Of a stretch of 64,000 bases of DNA, positions 24,701 through 36,700 are shown piece by piece (position 1 is the first letter of the stretch; the number at the start of each line of letters is the position of its first letter). This stretch comes from Blastomussa wellsi (Eukaryota > Cnidaria > Anthozoa > Scleractinia > Plerogyridae). Position numbers and translations under genes: made by a program. The notes under the pieces were generated by a model. The model was not told where the DNA came from. It made no database searches and was given only the letters and a program-made list of their open reading frames with translations. The stretch covers positions 18,107,380 through 18,171,379 of the forward strand of contig OX393570.1 of assembly GCA_947652115.1 (NCBI GenBank), given 5' to 3'.

Positions 24701-27700
24701 TAAAGAGAAAATAGATGTTGGTCTCATTTGGTAAGTTTGTGAAAAGGACCCGGTTAATATGTCAGAAGTGAATTTGAATTTTATCCATTAAAAATACAAC
24801 TCCTGTGCTCTGGATTTTATTTTCGACAAGCTTTATAGTGGTACAAAGTTAAGCGATTTAAATGGTTGACACCAGTTTATCATCTTCACCTCCATCTGTG
24901 GTTCACGGCAAGACTCATAATTTTATTGACCTTGTTATAATTCAAATACTCAATGATATAACCATCTTGGAATGTAAACTGTCTCCCAGGCTCTTGCGTC
25001 TTTTCTCCAACCCGGTAAACATTACTCGGGTATTGCTTTAGACTTGAGCCCTGAGAATCTTGAAAAGCAAGTAGCTCATTAATTATTCAGCTTTAACAAA
25101 AACTGGCAGTTTCGTTTAAAATAAAAAGATATTTGCCATCCTGGATTCTCAACGATAGAGTGTGTTTAATAGCAATCTGCTAGCCTCCCAATATGGGACA
25201 GGATTCTTCGAAACAAGGTAAAAAATGGTGATTTTAAGGTGGAGAGTTAGAGTTGAACATCCATTTGCTGGTTGCACTGGTTATAAAGGATCATTTGTTG
25301 AAAGTATTGTGGTTTAAATCAGGGGTTGGCAATGATGTTTTGGAACAGAGTGAAGAGACAAAACTTCAGTGTCTGATTAAAACCTCGGCAGATTCTTCCT
25401 CAAATTTGAATGGGGTGAGTGCTTACCGTAGTTCATGTCCTACATCACACACACACACACACACCCCAGTCTTGCCTGTGGCAGGTACTTGTAGCAAGTT
25501 ATTTACACCTTTATCAGATGAAAAGCACAACTTTGCTGCCTCACTCTATTACTTGCTATATTCTCTGCTGTCCTATTTGTGGCTGTGAACTATCAACCAC
25601 AGCCATGTCTAAACCTTTTAAATTTAAACCTTAATTTCTTCTTGATTTCATGATCAGAATTATAGTGTTTGTACATTGACATTCAAAGCTTGAATGTGAG
25701 ATTTACAAGATTGCTGATTTTGTTTTCGTATTACTTTAAACTGCCTCACACTAATGTAAAGTTTTCCTCTTTTATGTAAGAACTAGATATACATATACAC
25801 GAAAATTATATTTATCAAGCCCAATATTATTAATTTAGCCTCTTAGTCTTTTATCAATGCACTGTGAAAAACTGTATATAAATTTATATAATTTTGATTT
25901 GCTTTTATTATAATTATGATAAATTAAATTGTATGATAGTAAATGTATCTGCACATGCACAAAATTAACCATGTTTAACTGTGTTAATGGCTGTATGTAC
26001 AATGTAGTATTAAATAAAGCTGTGTGGTTACTTGTTCTATGGGAAAGGTGACTAGTTTCTCAGACTGGAGACGAAATCTACCAGCAAGTAAACTGATAAA
26101 GTTCTTAATCATATCTAACAAAAGTATCGATTGGTAATCTTTTATTGGTTCTGTGTACATGTATTTGTCGCATAGTTGAACGCGATCACATGGGTGTCCA
26201 ATCACACTCAGGTATTCAATTTGAATAACTTCAAATTGGATACCTGTAATTGGACACCTACAGTGCTCTATGCCATTTGCGCACCAATCGCATGCACTTG
26301 GATGGGTTTTTATTAATATGATTTATTATTCATGTGGTATCATGAGTGACAAATTACTCCTTAATTTTGGTGCGAAATTTCAGCGTGATGTGATTTGTAA
26401 TTTCACATGTGAAATTATAAAATTGCCATGGCAACTAACATTTGGACGAAATTTCTTGATACAATAAACAAGTAAAAAACCCATGATTGTGAGTGTAATT
26501 TGTCACTTATGATATTAATGGAATTGTATACTCATGAAATTAGGAAATAATTTCACTTGCATTTTGTCAAAATTGTAATAATTTAAATCAGACAAAGAAA
26601 AAGTCTTTAGTCTCGAGGACAAAAATCTTCACGTCTCATGTCATTGTCAAGGAAAATGCTAATGTGGAGAAAGCTGCGTGGGTAAAACAATGCAAACCTT
26701 TGAACTGACAATAGTGGAACATTCAAATCCTTGCCACAACTCGGAACCAGTTCGACACCTTCTGGAAAACTCAAGTCGCACTTTCCAGTGGAAAGTCCTT
26801 TGTTCAGCTACATGTAGCTACTTCAAAAGAAAGATCAGTGAGGGACTAATCACCCAACAAAGGAGCCCAACTTTGAACAAACAAATAAACTGCTATGTTG
26901 CACAGTTGTTCCCTTTGGGAATTACTTGAGAATATTCAAAACCATGTACAATCTTGGACGGCTTTAAAACCCTGATGATGACAGTCTAGTCATATAATTT
27001 TATGTTTGGTTGCAAATAAAGAATGATTCTTTCAAACAGTCTGTTACTTTACTGAAAGCCATTTGTGTACTTCGAATTTAATGTTATTGAACCTCAGGTC
27101 TTTTGGTTTTAGCACTTTTAATTAATTGAAAAACAAAGCGGAGTGTATTTTTGATGACATTGCACATCTTGCGAATAAGTCACCACAGCTTTCAAGGCTT
27201 TTTCTAATGGCGTTTTAATTTTGTTTTCTCAGGAGAGTGAAGTGGATGCTGGTGAAGTGCAAGAGAAAGTTAAAGAAGTGATTTGTAAAACCATCACTAA
27301 TATACCTCTGTCTGAAGCCACATCCAAGGAACGGCTTTCTGATGTGGTGAGCGTGACTATCTGTGTACATTTATTTGTAAATACAGCTGTAAGTGAATCT
27401 TACCTTATATATTTGTATAATAATTTTTGACACTTTGGCAGTAACCGAAAATCGCCACTTGTGTTTTTGGCAAGCTACTCCACTACTGGGAATTCCTCTG
27501 ATTTTTCTAGGAAATGATGACAAAATTAACCACTTGCTTGTCAGCAATAAAGCCAATTGCTTTAAAACTTTTTAGGGTTAACAGGAAGAAAAAGGCCTTC
27601 CTCTCTATCCCCTTTGCTTGTTAAAAAATTGTCCGGTCTTTCTGTCCGACTACATTCTGTTTGGACATTGGCAAATTTTGGTCGGCCATTGTCTGATGTA

Positions 27701-30700
27701 CGACTGTTATTTGCAGCCCTGATACTCCCCCACAGAAGGGATTGGAATTCCAGGGGGGAAGGGGAGGGGGGTGTCTCAAGGACCAAAAAAATTGGGAAGG
27801 GCATGGATAATTTATGGCACTGCAAATTAAAACAGTAGACAAAATTGTGTTGATTCTTATGACATACAAAAGGCCTGCATGTGTTCTTTGTATACAACTT
27901 GTTCTTTGTAGAGAACTTTGTTCTTTGGCACAATTCCTTAATTCGCTCCGACGAAGGGCTAATGCTCGAAACTTTAGAAACTTACCCCCTCTATAAATAA
28001 GATTTGTGTTTTATTATGGAGGTACAAAATTTTGAGTTCAGGCATGTCAGGGGTTTTAGTGTTGTTCTTGATCAATACATGTACACTTTTCTTGTAATGC
28101 CTCTCTCCAACCAGGAGTAGAAAGATTTAATGTATTGTATGATAATTATACAAGTATATGAGAAGTAATTCATATGTGAACTGCGGATGAAGATGAAAGT
28201 GAGAGATGGTCTTCACAGTGAATTTCCAACTTAAGCAAATTTATTGGAATAACGAAGCCTGAAATGAATTTTTAATCTGACTTTTTCAGGCTTCTTTATT
28301 CCAATTGGTTAAATTGGAAATTCACTGTGAAGATCATCTCTCACTTTTAATGTACTGTATGCTGGCAAAATTTACTTATTCATGTATGAGGCAACATTAC
28401 AGACAAAATGCTGGAGGGTTACTTGCAAATGGTTAATTTTGCAGTAAATGATTTTTGCAATTTTGTAGAGATATCCCACTTGTTTTGTGCTACAAATTCA
28501 GACGGTACTTATATTTAATTACTTTATATTTTAAACCAGTTGATTCAGAAAAAAAGACTAAGCAAGCTGCTCTCAATTTTGTCATGTGCAATATTTTCAA
28601 TCTGTCTATTAAAAATGCTTATTATTAAAGATCCAAACAAGATAGATTGATTTCTTCATGTAGTAATTACCATCGCCCGAATCTCTCTAATTATAAAAAG
28701 CAGATGTTCTTATACAATGATGAAAATAAATTCTTAGTTTATATTTTATCATCCAGTTGATGTTTCTTCCTTGTTGATTAAAATAGGTACGTATAAAATT
28801 CTGGATGTTTTTCTTGCTCTATTTAACTTGGATTATTAACCAATAAAAGTGTAACATTGTATGAGAAAGAACTAGAGACTTGTGTTGAATTTTCGCTGTG
28901 ATTAAAATTGTTTTTTTCAGTTCAATAAAGCCAGCACCTGCTTATGTGTTGTCATGCAAATCCTTTTCACATAAATAATTAATTTCAGGAACAGTTTTCT
29001 TGAATGGTTGACTAGGTTGGAGTCTGGCATTGTATATTGTATTTAACATGGAGGGGGAATTGTACATTTTTCAAGAGAAACACACACATCTTGCTGGAAG
29101 TTTGTTCTTTATGCCATAAATATTAATTGCTTTGCTTTCTGACTTACGATATGTAATTCAAGATGTGTATTTCTGTCATTATTTTGAATAATGTTTCAAG
29201 TCGGGCTCAGTAATTACTTTGATTCTTGTGTTTCCTGGAGAGAATTCACTTGGAGAGCTTTGTGATGTTTGAGGAAAGATTTTTTCACTTCAAATTATTC
29301 ACCGTCGTTCAAGAACTCTCTTTTGGACAGTAGCTTTCAAGAAACAACAATTCAGAATGAAGAGTTCTCACGTACAGTTCGAAAACAACTACTTTGTCAA
29401 TGTTTACGTGTATGTGTTTATGAATGGAAGACAACGTGCTAAGGTAAGATATATTGTACTCTTGTCAAACTGTGTTCTTTTATTATACTTGTGCTATAAA
29501 ATTCCCTTCATGTTGTTAAATGAACAGGCTTGTTGTATAAAATAATTTTCAAGCTACATTTTGCTTGTTGTTATAAGAGTGCTAAGACTTGATATGAAAA
29601 ACACCCGCATTGCTTAAATCATCCTGATCTTCAGGTTTAATATTTTATCCAACGCTGTCTGTCATTGATGACACATTTTAGAATTATATGCATCAATGAG
29701 AAGGGTATGGGATTTTAAAATGCTTGCATAGAGATTTTTTGTCTGAGAAACTCAGGTGTTTGCCATAATTTGAAGATTAGTTGTCTTTAATTTTACGTGG
29801 TTTTCCTCAACTATGTTTAATGGAATTTGAAGGCCTTTATAATTATTTACTTTCGTATTAAATTGTTTCTCAGTCTAACGCTCCTCCATAGATACCATTC
29901 TGTACATTTATATTAATTATTATAATCTAATTATTATTTGTAATTCATGAGTGCGATGGTGCAGCAATATTTTATTGATACTTTTGACATTAAAAAATTG
30001 TAATACTTTTTTATTAGAATATTATTTGATGTTTTTGTCAAGCAGTGCAGACTCATTAATTGTACATAAATTACATGACTTCATGGTTATTATATATGTT
30101 TTAGTAAACAGTTCCTTAGTTTATAGTTCAACCATTTCCTTTTATTTTTTAACCAGCACGACATTGAGTTTTCACATGCCAAAATAACTACATTTGTAGA
30201 GAAATAATTATGATTGTTATCGCCACACCACTATATATATAGGAGTGTTAAATGTCACCATTAAACAATCAAGATAAATATATTTTAAATTTCTTTTAGC
30301 AGAACAATTAAAATCATTGAAGTTCACACCAAGTTTGAAAATGCAAAATGAAATATATTTATTTAACATTGAAAATTCAATGAGTTCGAGTTATCACATG
30401 CTTCACTGTTTTTTTTTTTTTTTGACCTACTGAAAATTCAACGAAATTTATATTATGTTTCATAAATAATTATGTGACCTTGTGTACCATGTATTTTGTG
30501 GTTCCAGAAAATGTTCATACCCTCCCCTTGGAGGGTCATTGGAAATTCCAAAAAATCCTGTATGTTTGGGGTGGTATAGATATTGTTTAAATAAATAATA
30601 AACAATTACTGAATTGACCACTCCCCACTGGGGCTTTTCAGGGCCAATGTAAACAAACAAATATTGTAAATAAACATAACACACTAAGAATCCCAACTGG

Positions 30701-33700
30701 CAGGAGGCAAACCAGTTGGCTATTTACAAGCGTAGCCGAGGAGTTGAACTCGGGGCTACCGAGTACAACACCAGCTAGTGGTCAGAATGGGACTTGAACC
30801 TGCGACTTACGGATTTCAAGTCCAACGCTCTAACCACTCAGCCACGCTGCCTCCAAGTGTGATTCATGATTTTTTTGAATTTCTGGACGCACATTCTTTA
30901 GCTTAAAATTTTCCCGTAATCTTCATGTAACACTCTTGTACTAATGTGAGCTTAAGTGTACCTTTCATAAGTTGGCTCAATCGCTGCTGAAATAATAGAC
31001 ATTGATGTCAGAGGGTAATTTGATGTTATCTTTATTTCAGAGCTCTGTCAATTCTAAAGAACGCCTAGATTCTCCATCGTCAGTGTCATGCTTTGGAGAA
31101 GAAGGAAAACTTCTGGTCAAGGGTTAGTCATCAGGAATTAAACAAAATAATTTTATTAATGAAAGGTTTGGAGCCACTATATTATAGTGGCTAGTTTCAG
31201 AAAGGGTATATTTACTTTTATATAATAACCAAATCAATGCGCGTGCTCTGATTGGTCAATCAGCTATGGTTTATTGTGCCAGTAAACTCATGGAAAAATC
31301 GCGCGTCTTCTGAATTATTATATAAAAGCAATAGACCACAAGTTTCTATGGTTAAAAGACTGATAAACCACTTGGGATGTTGGAAGAACACTCGAAGAAT
31401 TAGTAAATCACTCGCCTGCGGCTCGTGATTTACAAATTCTTCTCGTGTTCTGCCAACATCCCGCGTGGTTTATCAGCTTATAAACCATAGAAACTTGTGG
31501 TCTATTGCTTAAATAAAATAGACCTTGTATTCTCTTGCATGGTTTGTTTTCCCATTACAAACCACAGACCAAAACCTTGAATCAAACTCTAGTGGGCAGT
31601 TGGCAATATGCTTCTGTTAATCAACATTTTAAAACATGTATCCTTACGGTGTATATTGAAAGGTTTGATTATACATTGAATAAATGGCTTCGAAGGGTTT
31701 GATTAAACAAACTCTTCACATTATAAGGTCAATAATAAGTTTTGATTGACATTTGTACGCCTATCACCAATTTCTCACAGGAGTTTTGATTCAAAGGGTC
31801 GCATACATGTATTACTGAATTATAGTGGTAAGAGTATCAACACATTATCTGAAATGGGGTCACAAACCACCCATTAAGTAAATAAGGTTTATTCTACAAG
31901 GAATACACTCTCAGTAGTAACTCTTGCATGCTCGGTGCCATCTGTCTGTCACACAAACTGCAACAGCACTTTATTTGCAACAACAGGACAACTTAAAAGC
32001 AAAGTGTATTGGAGATAACAGTTTTTCCAAAACAGGAAAATCTCAGTGATTCTGAAATTTAGATATGTGTTGCAAGAGAGCAGAAAACATCCAAACTGTT
32101 GCTTCATATGGCTTGAAATAAATAACTAAATAACTGAATCAAAGAACTGAGTGTGATATCTGATATCCTTATTCGAGCCCAGTGTGTGAGAACTTTGCTT
32201 CTAGGCAGGGACAAAACTCAGCTTTTTATTTGAATAAGAACAGCAGCTATTCAAGAATGAGGCACACAATGGTGGTTGTTATTCTTATTCAAATCTGCTA
32301 TTTAAGTTGATCTGTTTCGACTTTTGTCCTGCTATTTTGCAGACTCATCTTGCAGGAAAGCTGTTGATCTTGAGTGGTGAAAAAGCTGTTATGTACAAAA
32401 AATGGAATACATGTTGCTACATGAATCTAGCTACTGGGCAGCTATAAGAAAGGGTATTTTCTCTAAGTTCAGCCATTGATAATAATTGCCATTTTTCTCT
32501 TTTGTAGTCATAAAAGCAACTGGGCTTTGTGGAAAAGCAAAAACTGGTAAGAGAGTAAAGTTAAACATTTTTTCTGTTATATGTATAATACATTATATTA
32601 TTGTTCTGTTTGTGGGAACTGTTGCGGAGAAACTTCTAAAGCATCAAACACTGGCAGATTCAAAGAGCTCTTCAAAATCAAAAATACCAGATAACCACTA
32701 TGGTTGAAAGCCTCTCCATCCCACCCAAATCATCGTTTACCCCCCCCCCCCCCCACCTCACATGAGAATTTTCCAAAGTTCATCCACCAAGGAAGAGGAT
32801 TTTTTTGCTGCCTAACCTAATGTAGGGATAAGGGAAAACTGAACTTAAATTTTCACAAAAACATTGAAGTGTTGAGCAGCACTCCCCTGGATGGTATGGA
32901 TGTTGCACTGCAAGCTACCTCCTTGCCGCCCCCACCCCTACCACCTGCCACAACCTCCTGCATTTTTTCGGATAGCCCTAAAAGTTGCTGCCATAAATTT
33001 GTGAGTGGTTAGAGGCACTCTGTGAGTAGTACAGCAAAATAATGCTCTCAGCCAGCACCAAATCCTAGTGGGCCATTTGATAGAGTGCTCTGTACATTAT
33101 CCATAGTAGGGTGCAACAAAATGGCTCACCCACAGCCTGGGATTTATGAAACAACAATGTTGCTAACTGTTTCTGATGGCAAACCTCAAATCATTTCTAA
33201 GACAAAGTAAAATTTTAATGCAAAATTTAAGTGACTGAAATCAATTAAATGATAATATTTTTGGGATATCTGCTCAGAGATTTGGCTAGTAAGATGAAAT
33301 TACAGCTTGCCCAAAGGGCAAACTGAGTTTTTGAATTCATCTCACCCTGATTAGGCCTCATTTATTTTTTCTGGTGTACCCCATTGTTGTTGTATTCTCT
33401 CTAAATTAATGTCTTACCAGACCTTTAATGCCATATTTGGCTTTTTTCAGGAACCATCAGTCCATACTGTATTGTATCAACCAGAACTCCATTGCAGCGC
33501 AAGAGAACCAGCATGGTCCGCGACAATGACACTCCATTCTGGAATGAATATTTCACATTGTAAGTCTCTCACTTTGAGCTCTGACCTTGAGGAGTAAACA
33601 ATTTAATTGACACTACAGTTGTACATGTATTGTGTGACAATTAGTTTCATTGCTTTAATTTTATCAAGCATCAATCTTTTTGCTAATGGTATGTTTTTCA

Positions 33701-36700
33701 TTTTTTCGTCCTGCTAATATTCAGTGACATCAATCCAAAAACCAAAGACATAACAATTGATGTATACGACTATGAAAAAACTGAGAAAGGTGAGTTTACA
33801 AAACAAAGTTCCTTGTGTTATGTGAAATATAATTTTCATCATGTTTCTTACACATGTATTATCGTCAATAATTATGGGGGCGTCTGAACCTTCCACTTCT
33901 TGTACTTGTATCTTCCACTCCAAGTTGCCACCTCTTTGTTTTAATTTAGTTAAATGACATTTAACAAAGTTAACTGCTACGAGCTTAGCGTGCGGTTTTC
34001 TTGGTCAGCGGTCACATGCTCAAGTGCAGGCTCACATGGTTTGTTTTCGCTTCGTTTTCGGTGTGTTTGCATCTGGTGTGTTCCATTGCGGTTTCCGTTT
34101 TTCAGCAGCTCGCGCTGCTGGGTTTTTCTCTGTTTTTTCATCACTTGGTTCTCGTCTAGCAGTCGATTTGGGGCAGCAACAGTTTGTCCGCGTTTTTTCC
34201 CCCACCCCCCCCCCCCCTCCCTCTTTTTTTCCTTTCCTTCCACTGATTAGATCAGTGTTGACGGGTGCCGGGAATCGGGGCTCATGGCTGGGTTGCGGGG
34301 ATTTGCCAGCCATGGGAGCGGTATTCTATCTAGGGGCTGGCTGGCCACAGTGGAAGCCCCTGGATATCCCAGGCACCCACCTTCCACTTAAGCGAGGCAG
34401 CGGGTTAATTTCTATTGCAAAACATTATGCAACCTTTTTAATGATTTATTTCCTGGTTCCTACCACCTTCAGAATCGATCTTCTCTTCTCTTCTTCTTCT
34501 CTTCTCTTCTCTTCTCCAGGGCTCGACACTAACTTTTCAGCTTACTAGCCTCGTGGCTAGTGACAACTTAGATGTAAGTAGTCAAAAAATTTTTTACTAG
34601 CCCAGCATTGGTGTTGGCTAGGTCGGATAACAGTTGATCCCTAGCAAGATTTGGAAGCACAAAGCAAACAACTTTCTTTGAATACATAATGTTGGCAATT
34701 GCATTGTTCTGAAATCAGTTTCAATAATAAAACAATTTTTGTGGAGCATAGTCTGGTAGCATGAGATGTCCATGCTGATATTCTGATCTTCAGTTTCCGA
34801 GCAAAGGGTTTGTTTTTGTCTTGCTTGAGGAAGACAGAAACTGCTTCAGCCAATTTCATTTTGTTTACTAGCTAGCCAAAGTGGCTAGTGGAAATCAAAA
34901 ACCTACTAACCAAAACTAACTTTCTACTAGTCTGTGGCTAGTTGGCTACCGTTAGTGTTGAGCCCTGTCTTCCATGCATATTCTCCGAGGCTCCCACCCT
35001 CCACTTTGATGGAGAAAGTAATTTGTTTGTTATGTTTGGTTTATTGGTTTAATTACTGACAGAAATTGTTTTCACCAATATTGCTGTGCAGCTTACGTTT
35101 TAAGGGAAGGATGTTTTTATTGTATAGCTTTGAATCATTTGTGTTATTTTTTGATGATAATTTTAACTTGCTTAAATGTACCTTATTACTGAGAACAAGT
35201 TATAACATTTTAATCATTGAAAGTATAATAATTATATTAAATGTTAAAATTCGTGTTTTTTGTCACAGTTTTTTATTAAATCATGTCATCCTCATTTGCA
35301 ATGATAATTATAAATTTAAGTGTCAAACATAATTATTTTATTAAACATAAATCCAACACTATTTACATTCAACAAGTACATAAATTATTTCTGTTTGTTT
35401 TATTTTTTCATTCATAAACATTTTAAAGAACTATTGAATCATTTTAGCATTAAAACATTTTTCATTTTTCTATCATTTTCATTAAACCTTTCACTAAATT
35501 TCACCTGCTCAAATGTTTTTCAAATATTTTTTTTAACGTTGGTAAATAAATTCTTGATTAACATAAACCTTTCAGATTGTTGTATTAAATGTCTTTAAGC
35601 AGATTCTAACTGTCATATGGATGACAATGAACTTACTGAAGAGCAAGGTGATTTGACATCTATTTAAACATTTCTATAACTTTTATAACTTAAGGTGAAA
35701 TGCAGTTTAAAATGACTGCGTATTAAACTTGACAGCCATGATTACCGTAGTGTCAGCTAAAATTAAATATTAAAAACAGTTAAAAATACTTGCAGTGAAA
35801 TTGTTTGTCAAAGGGTTGGGGGGGGGGGGGGAGACAAGCATCAACAAATGTGGGACTTGGTTTGCCATAGTGTGAAATGCATGACCAGCTGGAAAAGGGT
35901 ACTGCATTTGAGCTTGGTGGCCCATCAGGCCAGAGCTTATATACCCCAGTTTCAAGCGACTAGGAGTATCGCTACTTCCCCCTTGATGGAATGTTACCCT
36001 GTCATCCATCACAGGGATACCCCCAGCATTTCACAGACCAGTACCTACATTATACACCTGGGTGCAGAGAGGCACTATGAGAGTTGTGTCTAACCCAAGA
36101 ACACAATGCATTGCCCTGGCTGAGGCTCAAACCTGGAGCACTCAATCCCGTGTCCAGCTTCCTAGCCGTTAGGCCACAATGCCTGTAAAAAAGCAACAAA
36201 TGAGACCTGTTCTGAGGAAGATCAGTGATGAACTGATGCATGAACACACTTTTACTAATTAGTGCTGGGAAGATATTGTAAAAATGTTTGACAACTTAAA
36301 TTAAGACTTTCCCTTGCAAGATTTAACCTTTGAAGTAAACTAAAAATAAATATCTTCATGGAAAAATAATTATGCCGTATTGAAAATACTGAGCTCAAAC
36401 ATGGCACAAACATGTACTCCAAGCACTGCGTGCCTACAATGCCAAACTAAAACCAATAGGCCCTTTGCACGACCCAGTCACATGGTGCAAAATAACACCC
36501 TGCTGGTGAGCAAGCTACGCTCTGGGACATGAAGTCACTTTGTTTTGGATGTCCCAGAGCATAACTTGCTCACCAGCAGGGTGTTATTTTGTACCATGTG
36601 ACTGGGTCGTGCAAAGGGCCTATTACACCACTGTGCCTTTCACTTGACAAAACGCCTGATAAATTAAACTAATAAGTGATCTGATGTTGGGTTCATAGAT

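Noticed and set aside
29353..29440. Exon-like frame containing NNYFVNVYVYVFMNGRQ with a GTAAGA donor
   Set aside because: It needs a phase that the neighbouring exons do not offer; the frame in the required phase hits a stop. The C2 domain is complete without it.
30783..30856. Minus-strand tRNA-Ser/Leu gene
   Set aside because: The acceptor stem is not closed and a SINE-like body follows; called a SINE instead.
33977..34313. Minus-strand Lys/Arg/Gly-rich frames
   Set aside because: Low-complexity shadow of a pyrimidine-rich intron segment.
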